Assembly: GCA_937930135.1 (NCBI GenBank)
Contig: CALGVO010000126.1
Location: 1 to 18,344 of the forward strand
Source: an uncultured Synechococcus sp.
GTDB taxonomy: Bacteria > Cyanobacteriota > Cyanobacteriia > PCC-6307 > Cyanobiaceae
Reading direction: 5' to 3'
DNA: 18,344 nucleotides
The notes below the pieces were generated by a model, which saw nothing but the letters and a program-made list of their open reading frames with translations, did no database searches and was not told the DNA's origin. Made by a program: the position numbers and the translations under genes. This document shows positions 6,186 to 13,405 of the stretch, one piece after another (the stretch's first letter is position 1; each line of letters opens with the position of its first letter).

Positions 6186-7583
6186 TTGACCGTCTCCGCC
6201 TCCACCAGCAGCCAACCCCTCAGCCTTGAGCGCGCTTCGAGCCGCGGCAGCTACTGGGTCACCACCTTCGGTTGCCAGATGAACAAGGCCGATTCCGAGC
6301 GCATGGCCGGAATCCTCGAATCCATGGGCTACCGCGAAGCGAACGCCGAGCTGGAGGCCGATCTGGTGCTCTACAACACCTGCACGATCCGCGACAACGC
6401 TGAGCAGAAGGTTTACAGCTATCTGGGGCGCCAGGCGCAGCGCAAACGCACCAACCCCAATCTCACGCTGGTGGTGGCTGGCTGCGTCGCCCAGCAGGAG
6501 GGCGAATCCCTGCTGCGGCGCGTGCCCGAGCTGGATCTGGTGATGGGCCCCCAGCACGCCAACCGCCTCGATGTGCTGCTCGCCCGGGTGGAGCAGGGCC
6601 AGCAGGTGGTGGCCACCGAAGAGCACCACATCCTGGAAGACATCACCACCGCCCGGCGCGACAGCGCCATCTGCGGCTGGGTGAACGTGATCTATGGCTG
6701 CAACGAGCGCTGCACCTACTGCGTGGTGCCCTCCGTGCGCGGCAAGGAGCAATCACGCCTGCCGGAAGCGATCAAGCTTGAAATGGAGGGTCTGGCCGCC
6801 CAGGGCTTCAAGGAAATCACCCTGCTGGGGCAAAACATCGATGCCTATGGCCGCGATCTCCCTGGCATCACAGCGGAGGGCCGCAGGCAACACACCCTCA
6901 CGGATCTGCTCCAGTTCGTGCACGACGTGGAGGGCATCGAACGCATCCGCTTCGCCACCAGCCATCCGCGCTACTTCACCGAACGCCTGATCGATGCCTG
7001 CGCCGAGCTGCCCAAGCTGTGCGAGCACTTCCACATTCCTTTCCAGAGCGGCGACGACACCGTGCTCAAGGCGATGGCCCGCGGCTACACGGTCGATCGC
7101 TACCGACGCATCATTGATCGCATCCGCCAGCGCATGCCCGATGCGGCGATCAGCGCTGATGTGATCGTGGCCTTCCCGGGAGAAACCGAGGCCCAATACC
7201 GCCGCACCCTGGATCTGATCGAGGCGATCGGCTTCGATCAGGTGAACACCGCCGCCTACTCCCCCCGCCCCAACACCCCCGCCGCCGACTGGCCCGATCA
7301 GCTGCCGGAAGCGGTCAAGGTGGAGCGCCTGCGGGAGATCAATGCCCTGGTGGAGCGGGTGGCGAGGGCCCGCAGCGCCCGCTACGCCGGCCGCACCGAG
7401 CAGGTGCTGGTGGAAGGCGCCAACCCCAAGGATGCCGACCAGGTGATGGGCCGCACCCGCACCAACCGGCTGACGTTCTTCCCCGCCGCCCGCAGCGATG
7501 GCAGACGCTGGCAGCCGGGTGATCTGGTGAAGGTACGGATCGAGGCCGTGCGGTCCTTCTCCCTCAGTGGCACCCCCGTCTGA
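6186..7583 (+). CDS. miaB: tRNA-2-methylthio-N6-dimethylallyladenosine synthase MiaB
   Basis: A 465-residue radical-SAM methylthiotransferase that adds the 2-methylthio group to i6A37 of tRNAs reading UNN codons. The N-terminal UPF0004 domain has cluster cysteines C30 (TFGCQMN), C66 (YNTCTIRDNA) and C100 (AGCVAQQ). The SAM-cluster motif is GCNERCTYC (C172, C176, C179). The barrel follows (GQNIDAYG, HIPFQSGDD), then a TRAM domain from about residue 385 (YAGRTEQVLVEG). Length is typical. The start is a TTG at 6186: the frame upstream to the stop at 6141 contains no ATG or GTG, and the next ATG falls inside the conserved GCQMN. Translation may therefore be weak or tuned. It is followed after 42 bp by ddl. 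Confidence 0.97.
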   Translation: MTVSASTSSQPLSLERASSRGSYWVTTFGCQMNKADSERMAGILESMGYREANAELEADLVLYNTCTIRDNAEQKVYSYLGRQAQRKRTNPNLTLVVAGCVAQQEGESLLRRVPELDLVMGPQHANRLDVLLARVEQGQQVVATEEHHILEDITTARRDSAICGWVNVIYGCNERCTYCVVPSVRGKEQSRLPEAIKLEMEGLAAQGFKEITLLGQNIDAYGRDLPGITAEGRRQHTLTDLLQFVHDVEGIERIRFATSHPRYFTERLIDACAELPKLCEHFHIPFQSGDDTVLKAMARGYTVDRYRRIIDRIRQRMPDAAISADVIVAFPGETEAQYRRTLDLIEAIGFDQVNTAAYSPRPNTPAADWPDQLPEAVKVERLREINALVERVARARSARYAGRTEQVLVEGANPKDADQVMGRTRTNRLTFFPAARSDGRRWQPGDLVKVRIEAVRSFSLSGTPV

Positions 7584-7586
7584 GGC

Positions 7587-7595
7587 TGATACGTT
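7587..7595 (+). promoter_or_regulatory. Candidate extended -10 element upstream of ddl
   Basis: TGA-TACGTT fits TGn plus TAnnnT, just after the miaB stop. A start about seven bases downstream would leave a leader of about 24 bases before the ddl ATG. This would let the ddl-ftsQ-ftsZ group be transcribed separately from miaB. Pattern and position only; no -35 box is evident. Confidence 0.35.
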
Positions 7596-7625
7596 TGGCG
7601 CTCATGCCAGTGCCGGCCCCTTTCC

Positions 7626-8687
7626 ATGCCCACTTCCCCTGTTCGCGTCGGCGTGGTGTTTGGCGGTGCATCCGGGGAACACGCCATCGCCATCCGCTCG
7701 GCGATCACGGTGGTTCAGGCCCTGCGCAGCGGACGCAACCGGGAGCGCTTCGACGTGTTGCCGTTTTACATCGACCGAGCCGGGCGCTGGTGGCCGGCGG
7801 CGGTGGCCGAGAGCGTGCTGCAGAACGGCGTGGCAGCGGAGGATGCTGATCTGCCCCAACCCCTGCCCGCACCTGGCTTCTCCCAGCTGCCGGCAGGATC
7901 CGAAGCCGTGGAGATCTGGTATCCGGTGCTGCATGGCCCCAATGGCGAAGACGGCACCGTGCAGGGCCTGTTCACCCTGATGGCCAAACCGTTTGTGGGA
8001 GCGGGAGTGCTCGGGTCGGCCATGGGCATGGACAAGCTGGCGATGAAAGCGGCTTTCGCCGCCGCCGGCCTCGCCCAGGTCCCCTACGTGGGCCTGGACG
8101 CCTCAAGCCTCGACAGTGCCTCCACTCGCGCGACCCTGCTCGAGCGGATGGAAACCGAGCTGGGCTACCCCTGTTTCGTGAAACCGGCGAACCTTGGTTC
8201 ATCCGTGGGGATCAGCAAGGTCCGGAATCGGGCGGAACTGGAGCGCGGCCTCGCGGTCGCCGCGGCACTGGATCACCGCCTGGTGGTGGAACAGGGCGTG
8301 CAGGCCCGGGAACTGGAGTGTGCCGTGCTCGGGGTGCGCCAGCTCAGGGCTTCGGTGGTGGGAGAGATCCGCTTCGATGCCGATTGGTATGACTACACCA
8401 CGAAATACAGCGATGGCTTGAGCCACACCCTGATTCCGGCCCCGATCTCAGCAGCGAGGCAGGCTGAATTGCAGGCGATGGCCCTGGAGGCCTGTCGGGT
8501 GCTCGGGGTGGTGGGCCAGGCCCGGGTGGATTTTTTCTACGACGCAACCCAGGAACGCCTCTGGATCAACGAGGTGAACACCCTGCCGGGCTTCACGTCC
8601 CAGAGCATGTACCCCATGCTCTGGGAAGCCAGTGGCTTGCCCCTGGAGGATCTGGTGGCGCAGCTCGTGGAGAGCGCGCGAGAATAA
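7626..8687 (+). CDS. ddl: D-alanine--D-alanine ligase
   Basis: A 353-residue ATP-grasp ligase that joins two D-alanines for peptidoglycan precursor synthesis in the cytoplasm. The N-terminal glycine-rich segment VVFGGASGEH (10-19) keeps the glutamate matching E15 of E. coli DdlB. The following stretch reads AIAIRSA where relatives more often have EVSIxSA. The central part has GSAMGMDKLAMK and PCFVKPANLGSSVGISKV (ATP lid and grasp). The end has ARVDFFYD and INEVNTLPGFTSQSMYP, giving the metal ligands and the D-Ala2 pocket. It begins a rightward group with a small membrane-protein gene, ftsQ and ftsZ. ATG 7626 starts close to the conserved beta strand, so the start is secure. Confidence 0.97.
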   Translation: MPTSPVRVGVVFGGASGEHAIAIRSAITVVQALRSGRNRERFDVLPFYIDRAGRWWPAAVAESVLQNGVAAEDADLPQPLPAPGFSQLPAGSEAVEIWYPVLHGPNGEDGTVQGLFTLMAKPFVGAGVLGSAMGMDKLAMKAAFAAAGLAQVPYVGLDASSLDSASTRATLLERMETELGYPCFVKPANLGSSVGISKVRNRAELERGLAVAAALDHRLVVEQGVQARELECAVLGVRQLRASVVGEIRFDADWYDYTTKYSDGLSHTLIPAPISAARQAELQAMALEACRVLGVVGQARVDFFYDATQERLWINEVNTLPGFTSQSMYPMLWEASGLPLEDLVAQLVESARE

Positions 8688-8720
8688 GCACCTCTCCAGC
8701 AGCGCTCCCCTGATCCAGCG

Positions 8721-9131
8721 ATGATTCACGGTCTGCTCTGGTTTCCCCTGCTTCTGGCCTTTGTGCTCCTTGCCGCCCTCGGCTGGCTCGAGCGTCGACG
8801 TCAGACTCTGTTTCGCCGCTGGGCTGAAGGAGCTGAACTCTCGAAACTGGATGGCTGCGGAGCCGCCAGGGTCAAGGATGGTGAACTGCAGTGGTGCAGC
8901 TTTTCCGCCGGTCGCTTCGAAGAACAGGGACGGTTCACGATCAACTCACTCGAATTGGTGGAGCTGATGGCACTGGCCTCCGGAGAGGCCCCCCTGGCCC
9001 ATGAATCGGAAGGTCGCTGCCGCCTGCGCCTGATCGGCGATGGCCAACAGATGGATGTGCCCTTCTCCGATGCACAACGGGCGCGCAACTGGATGAACCA
9101 GTTGATGTCCAAGGCGCGTTGCGACCTGTGA
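8721..9131 (+). CDS. Small single-pass membrane protein of unknown function between ddl and ftsQ
   Basis: I do not recognise a named family. The 136-residue product has one hydrophobic segment at about residues 5-22 (LLWFPLLLAFVLLAALGW), then a basic stretch (ERRRQTLFRRW), so the N-terminus probably faces outward and a soluble domain of about 105 residues faces the cytoplasm. That domain looks alpha/beta, with alternating strands such as CRLRLIGDGQQMDVPF and a final amphipathic helix (DAQRARNWMNQLM). Its stop overlaps the ftsQ GTG by 4 bp (GTGA), implying coupled translation with a divisome gene, and ddl ends 33 bp upstream. By context it may act in cell division or wall synthesis; this is inference. 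Confidence 0.8.
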   Translation: MIHGLLWFPLLLAFVLLAALGWLERRRQTLFRRWAEGAELSKLDGCGAARVKDGELQWCSFSAGRFEEQGRFTINSLELVELMALASGEAPLAHESEGRCRLRLIGDGQQMDVPFSDAQRARNWMNQLMSKARCDL

Positions 9132-9946
9132 GCCGCCAGCGATCTGCCCGCCCTCTCCCACCCGGCGTTGAACGCCGCCGCCGCTTGCGCCAGGAACGGC
9201 GCCGCGAGCAGCTGATTCAGGTGTGGCGCCTCCTGCTGTTCAGCGGCAGTGCCACGGCTCTTGGCTGGCTCCTGTTGAGCCTTGGCTGGACCCTGCGTAG
9301 CCCGGAGCAACTTCGGGTGAACGGCAGCGAACGGATCGACAGCGAAGCCGTGACCAAAGTGGCAGGCCTCAGTTTCCCCCTGCCCCTGCTCAGCCTCGAC
9401 CCCAGGGCGCTGGAACGCACCCTTCTGCAGGAACTGCCTGTGCAATCAGCTGCTGTGCATCGCCGACTCCTGCCCCCCGCCCTGGATGTGGTCCTGGAAG
9501 ACCGTCGTCCCATAGCAGCCGCCAGTCGGGTCAGCCCCGGGGGCATGGAGAGGGGCATGATCGATCGCAACGGCCAGTGGATGCCCCAGACCGTGGCCTC
9601 GCGGGGAGATCGGCCGGAAACCTCGATCCTGGTGATGGGCTGGACAGCTCGGCACCGGCCGATCTTGGCTCAACTCTTGGAGCGACGCGATGCCCTGGGG
9701 AGCCCCTTGCAGCGCATCAGCATCGCTCCGGATGGTGCCATCAGCATTCAGACGGCCGCTCTTGGCAGGGTGGACCTGGGCGCGGACCCGAACCTGTTGG
9801 ATCAACAGGTGGTGAGCATGGCCCAGCTCAGCCGAAGCCTCCCCAGCCACTTGCGCCAGAAAGCGGGCACAAGCATCGATCTCAGCGATCCCGCCAAGCC
9901 GGAACTTCAGCTCCGTGCCGGCAAGACTCCCGCCAGCGAATCCTGA
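9128..9946 (+). CDS. ftsQ: Cell division protein FtsQ (POTRA domain)
   Basis: A 272-residue bitopic division protein. A strongly basic cytoplasmic tail (RRRRLRQERRREQ, about 17-28) precedes a transmembrane helix (about 32-55). A POTRA domain follows (about 58-128), starting LRSPEQLRVNGSERIDSEAV and ending LDVVLEDRRPIA, a clear FtsQ/DivIB pattern. In the divisome FtsQ links early and late components at the membrane; cyanobacterial homologues bind partners differently from E. coli. GTG 9128 is preferred because GTGA overlaps the stop of the preceding gene; TTG 9119 would add three residues. ftsZ follows after 75 bp. Confidence 0.92.
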   Translation: MSRQRSARPLPPGVERRRRLRQERRREQLIQVWRLLLFSGSATALGWLLLSLGWTLRSPEQLRVNGSERIDSEAVTKVAGLSFPLPLLSLDPRALERTLLQELPVQSAAVHRRLLPPALDVVLEDRRPIAAASRVSPGGMERGMIDRNGQWMPQTVASRGDRPETSILVMGWTARHRPILAQLLERRDALGSPLQRISIAPDGAISIQTAALGRVDLGADPNLLDQQVVSMAQLSRSLPSHLRQKAGTSIDLSDPAKPELQLRAGKTPASES

Positions 9947-10017
9947 CGCTTGGTTGCAGATCGGGGTCCGGCCGACAAGGCTGGCCGAAATTTAGAAGCG
10001 GATGCATCCCGCAAGGA

Positions 10018-10023
10018 CATAAT
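10018..10023 (+). promoter_or_regulatory. Possible -10 box (CATAAT) at the ftsZ start
   Basis: CATAAT differs from TATAAT by one base and overlaps the upstream candidate ATG (10022). If it is used as a -10 box, transcripts would begin near 10030 and only the second ATG at 10055 could be translated from them. No convincing -35 box lies 16-18 bases upstream. It may be chance. Confidence 0.3.
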
Positions 10024-11179
10024 GCACCCACAGCTCAATGGTTCGGCCGCAACGATGGAGATGATGGGTGCACATCAGTCCCCCCATGCCGATTCCACTG
10101 GCATCCTCCCCAGCCAGTCTGCGCGGATTGAGGTGATCGGCGTGGGTGGGGGCGGTAGCAATGCCGTGAACCGCATGATCCAGAGCGATCTGGAGGGTGT
10201 GGCCTACCGGGTGCTCAACACCGATGCCCAGGCCCTGCTCCAGTCGGCGGCAGATCATCGTGTGCAACTGGGTCAGACCCTCACCCGCGGCCTGGGAGCA
10301 GGCGGCAATCCCAGCATCGGCCAGAAAGCAGCAGAAGAATCCCGCGCCGACCTGCAACAGGCGCTTCAAGGGGCTGATCTTGTCTTCATCGCCGCCGGCA
10401 TGGGTGGTGGCACAGGCACCGGTGCTGCTCCTGTTGTGGCCGAAGTGGCCAAAGAGAGCGGCGCCCTCACCGTGGGCATCGTCACGAAACCCTTCAGCTT
10501 CGAAGGTCGCCGCCGCATGCGTCAGGCCGAGGAGGGGATCGCCCGCCTGGCTGAGCATGTCGACACCCTGATCGTGATCCCCAATGATCGTCTGCGGGAT
10601 GCGATTGCCGGAGCCCCTTTGCAGGAAGCGTTCCGCAACGCTGACGACGTGCTGCGCATGGGCGTGAAGGGCATCAGCGACATCATCACCTGCCCAGGCT
10701 TGGTGAATGTGGATTTCGCCGATGTGCGCTCGGTGATGACCGAGGCCGGCACCGCCCTGCTGGGTATCGGCGTCGGCTCCGGCCGCTCCCGCGCCGTGGA
10801 AGCCGCCCAGACGGCGATCAACAGCCCACTGCTGGAAGCGGCCCGCATCGATGGCGCCAAGGGTTGTGTGATCAACATCAGCGGTGGTCGAGACATGACC
10901 CTCGAAGACATGACCACCGCCTCCGAAGTGATCTACGACGTGGTGGATCCGGAAGCCAACATCATCGTGGGTGCCGTCGTCGATGAGCGACTGGAGGGAG
11001 AAATTCACGTGACGGTGATCGCCACCGGGTTTGAGAACGGCCAGTCGTATCGCATCGAACGCGCCGCGACACAATCTGAATCCACGTCCTACACACCGTC
11101 ACTCAGCCAGGATTCCGGCGCCAACATTCCTCAATTTCTCCGCCAGCGTCAGCTTCGTCGCGAGTCAACCAACGACTGA
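10022..11179 (+). CDS. ftsZ: Cell division GTPase FtsZ
   Basis: A 385-residue tubulin-like GTPase that polymerises into the Z ring at midcell. After a variable N-terminus of about 34 residues come IEVIGVGGGGSNAVNRM (36-52), the GTP signature GMGGGTGTGAAP (126-137), PNDRLRDA (188-194) and the synergy loop NVDFADV with catalytic acids D231 and D234. The tail ends NIPQFLRQRQ, the conserved C-terminal peptide that binds membrane or divisome partners. The start is ambiguous. ATG 10022 has AAGGA four bases upstream; ATG 10055 is the alternative (374 residues); the frame also runs back to a TTG at 9950. The gene sits downstream of ftsQ and converges on the SRP RNA gene, 34 bp away. Confidence 0.96.
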   Translation: MHPQLNGSAATMEMMGAHQSPHADSTGILPSQSARIEVIGVGGGGSNAVNRMIQSDLEGVAYRVLNTDAQALLQSAADHRVQLGQTLTRGLGAGGNPSIGQKAAEESRADLQQALQGADLVFIAAGMGGGTGTGAAPVVAEVAKESGALTVGIVTKPFSFEGRRRMRQAEEGIARLAEHVDTLIVIPNDRLRDAIAGAPLQEAFRNADDVLRMGVKGISDIITCPGLVNVDFADVRSVMTEAGTALLGIGVGSGRSRAVEAAQTAINSPLLEAARIDGAKGCVINISGGRDMTLEDMTTASEVIYDVVDPEANIIVGAVVDERLEGEIHVTVIATGFENGQSYRIERAATQSESTSYTPSLSQDSGANIPQFLRQRQLRRESTND

Positions 11180-11213
11180 ATCCTGAGCTGAGTCGTGGCT
11201 TGGCTGATGGGGT

Positions 11214-11307
11214 GACCCGGAGTCCACGCCTGCTCAGAGCATCCCGTGTGGCTGCTCCCTTCCGGTTCTGACCAGGTTTAGGCGTCTGAACCGCATGGGT
11301 CCGAGTC
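11214..11307 (-). ncRNA. ffs: Signal recognition particle RNA (4.5S-type)
   Basis: On the minus strand the domain IV core is clear: CTGGTCAGAACCGGAAGGGAG followed by CAGCC, with a GGAA tetraloop at 11263-11260. The flanks form a long hairpin. GACTCGG at the 5' end pairs with CCGGGTC at the 3' end, CCATGC with GCGTGG, and TTCAGA with TCTGAG, allowing G-T pairs. About 94 bases is the usual size for the small bacterial SRP RNA. It binds Ffh and directs ribosomes making membrane proteins to FtsY at the membrane. The ends are set by the terminal stem and may be off by a few bases. It lies between ftsZ (convergent) and panB (divergent). Confidence 0.95.
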
Positions 11308-11313
11308 GTTGTG

Positions 11314-11322
11314 ATGCTAGCA
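11314..11322 (-). promoter_or_regulatory. Extended -10 promoter of the SRP RNA gene
   Basis: On the minus strand TGC-TAGCAT fits TGn plus TAnnnT and ends six bases before the predicted RNA 5' end, the right spacing for a -10 box. No clear -35 box is visible. It lies 28 bases from the divergent panB start, so the two promoters may interact. Confidence 0.55.
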
Positions 11323-11350
11323 ATGAACCCCCGTTGGCCTGGAGAGGCGG

Positions 11351-12169
11351 ATGCGACCAGGCGACCTGATCCGGTTCAAGCAGACGGGGCAAGTGATCAC
11401 CATGCTCACCGCCTGGGACGCCCTCTCGGCGGCCCTGGTGCAGGCAGCCGGCGCCGATCTTGTGCTGGTGGGTGATTCACTCGCCATGGTGGTGCTGGGC
11501 CATGCCACCACCCTGCCGGTGACACTGGAGCAGATGCTGCAACACACGCAGGCGGTCTGTCGTGGCCTCAGTGGACCGCTGGAGCGCCAGCCCCTGGTGG
11601 TGTGCGACCTGCCCTTTCTCAGTTATCAGTGCGGCGAGGAGCGGGCCGTGGCAGCCGCCGGAACCCTGTTGAAGAACTCCGGCGCCGCCGCCGTGAAGCT
11701 GGAGGGAGCTGAACCGGAGATCGTGCAGGTGATTGACCGGCTGGTGCGGATGGGGATCCCGGTGATGGGTCATCTGGGGCTCACGCCGCAGGCGGTGCAT
11801 CGCCTCGGCTACCGCCGGCAGGCGGAAGATCCCCGCAGCCAGGACACCCTGCTCCGCCAGGCGGAGACACTGGAAGCCAACGGCTGTTTCGCCCTGGTGC
11901 TGGAACATGTGCCAGCCCAGTTGGCCAGCCGGGTGCGCCAGGCGCTGCGCATCCCTGTGATCGGCATCGGTGCTGGCGACGACTGCGACGGTCAGGTGCG
12001 GGTGAGCGCCGATCTGCTCGGGCTCACCCCCCTGCAACCGCCCTTCAGCCCAGCCCTGATCCCGGGGCGGCAACTGCTGGTGGAGGCGCTTCAGGGCTGG
12101 GTGGCTGCACAACGGCAGCCGGCAGGGTCTCCCACCAGCGCACCACCTCCACCAGCACCTGATTGCTGA
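11351..12169 (+). CDS. panB: 3-methyl-2-oxobutanoate hydroxymethyltransferase (ketopantoate hydroxymethyltransferase)
   Basis: A 272-residue barrel enzyme that transfers a hydroxymethyl group from methylene-THF to ketoisovalerate, the first committed step to pantothenate and CoA. Metal ligands are D42 (VGDSLAMV), D86 (CDLPF) and E118 (KLEG), and the catalytic glutamate is E185 (VLEHVP), matching the E. coli pattern. GHLGLTPQ (140-147) and IGIGAGDDCDGQV are also family motifs. The start ATG 11351 lies right before the first conserved segment. The final 20 or so residues (QPAGSPTSAPPPPAPDC) are low-complexity and probably dispensable. They are coded within a 125-bp tail-to-tail overlap with hemW. 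Confidence 0.96.
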   Translation: MRPGDLIRFKQTGQVITMLTAWDALSAALVQAAGADLVLVGDSLAMVVLGHATTLPVTLEQMLQHTQAVCRGLSGPLERQPLVVCDLPFLSYQCGEERAVAAAGTLLKNSGAAAVKLEGAEPEIVQVIDRLVRMGIPVMGHLGLTPQAVHRLGYRRQAEDPRSQDTLLRQAETLEANGCFALVLEHVPAQLASRVRQALRIPVIGIGAGDDCDGQVRVSADLLGLTPLQPPFSPALIPGRQLLVEALQGWVAAQRQPAGSPTSAPPPPAPDC

Positions 12170-13334
12170 GGGCCAGACCCTCAGGATCTCGCAGGCGCCA
12201 GCGGCGTCCGCACGACTCGATCAGGCCCTGGGCTTCCGCCTCCGACCAGCGGCGCTCCAGATCGGGCAGATGACGCTCGCATGTGGCCGCGTCCCAGCCG
12301 CTGGCGGCAGCCAGAGGCCACAGATCGACGCCCTCGCGCCGCCTCAGCCCCACCAACAGCAGATCATCGAGGGGGAGAGGCACCGCCGCTGACGCCAGAA
12401 GCGAAGGGTCGGGCTGCTGCCGTTGCGTCACCAACCAGCGGGCGTAGGCCTCACGGGTGCGTGGCCGCGCCAGGCGCCGGCCCCAGGGGGCACTGGTGGC
12501 CCCAAGCCCGAAGCCCCACCAGCCGGCACCGCTCCAATACACACGGTTGTGGCGCGAGGCATGCCCAGGCCGGGCGTAATTCGACACCTCATAGCGACAG
12601 AACCCCGCCTGTCGCAGGCGCTCGCCGGTCTGCCGAATCCGCTCCACCGCCTCCCCGTCATCGGGGAGCTCCAGCTCGCCCCGTCGCTGCCGCCAGGCGA
12701 ACACGGTGCCGGGCTCCACCGACAGGTCGTAGACGGAGAGATGGGGCACGCCAGCCGCCAGGGCCAGCTCCAGCTGCTGCTGCCATAGCGCCTCGGTCTG
12801 CCCCGGCAGATTGCGGATCAGGTCGAGGCTCCAGCTCCTCAGACGTCCCTGCTGCAACGCCCCCTGCAGCCAGGCGCAGGCGGTCTGCAGGTCCGCCCGG
12901 CGATGGCGCCGTCCCAGACTGGTCAGCACCGCATCATCAAAGCTCTGTCCGCCCAGGCTCACCCGGGTCACACCGGCGTCGAGCACGGCCTCCAGGTGCT
13001 GCTGATCAAAACTGGCCGGATCCATCTCCAAGGTGATCTCCGCCCCGTCCTGCACACCGAAACGCTGCGCCAGCCGCTGCAGCAGCTCGGCGATCTGGCT
13101 GGGTGTGAGCAGGGAGGGTGTGCCACCGCCCACATACACCGTGGCCAGGGGCGGCCCTGCAGGGGAAAGGCCGATCTCCTCATGCAGCAGGGCGAGATAG
13201 GCCTGGATCGATGCCCGTCCGGGCCCCGCCGCCGCATCAGCCCTGTCTCCCAGGGGCACAACGGCGAAATCGCAGTAAAAGCAACGCCGATGGCAGAAGG
13301 GAATGTGCACGTAGGCGCTGCGGGGTGCGGACAT
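12045..13334 (-). CDS. hemW: HemW-type radical SAM heme chaperone (coproporphyrinogen dehydrogenase-like)
   Basis: A 429-residue radical-SAM protein. It opens YVHIPFCHRRCFYCDF, giving cluster cysteines C14, C18 and C21. The SAM-binding GGGTPSLL, EMDPASF, RVSLGGQSF and the HNRVYW segment near the C-terminal half follow. These match HemW, which binds and inserts heme, rather than true HemN, whose N-terminal extension is missing. Such genes are often misnamed oxygen-independent coproporphyrinogen oxidase. ATG 13334 is chosen because it lies just before YVHIPFC; an open frame reaches 13394. The conserved end is probably LSNQVLVEVV; the last 30 or so proline- and alanine-rich residues are coded antisense to panB. 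It diverges from the PIN-TRAM gene across 71 bp. Confidence 0.93.
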   Translation of the reverse strand: MSAPRSAYVHIPFCHRRCFYCDFAVVPLGDRADAAAGPGRASIQAYLALLHEEIGLSPAGPPLATVYVGGGTPSLLTPSQIAELLQRLAQRFGVQDGAEITLEMDPASFDQQHLEAVLDAGVTRVSLGGQSFDDAVLTSLGRRHRRADLQTACAWLQGALQQGRLRSWSLDLIRNLPGQTEALWQQQLELALAAGVPHLSVYDLSVEPGTVFAWRQRRGELELPDDGEAVERIRQTGERLRQAGFCRYEVSNYARPGHASRHNRVYWSGAGWWGFGLGATSAPWGRRLARPRTREAYARWLVTQRQQPDPSLLASAAVPLPLDDLLLVGLRRREGVDLWPLAAASGWDAATCERHLPDLERRWSEAEAQGLIESCGRRWRLRDPEGLALSNQVLVEVVRWWETLPAAVVQPPSPEAPPPAVAAPGSGLG

Positions 13335-13405
13335 CAGCCCCGGCCAAGCGACGGAAGATGGTGCATGCTGCCTGCAATCGGATCGAGCAGCCACGACCTG
13401 AACCC

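Noticed and set aside
6090..6752. Upstream extension of the dgcA frame by 221 codons
   Set aside because: The extension is antisense to the conserved N-terminal half of MiaB and matches no capping domain; the protein family starts at ATG 6089.
11186..11205. 7-bp stem after ftsZ (AGCTGAG with CTTGGCT)
   Set aside because: Two of the pairs are G-U and no T-run follows, so it is not a convincing terminator.
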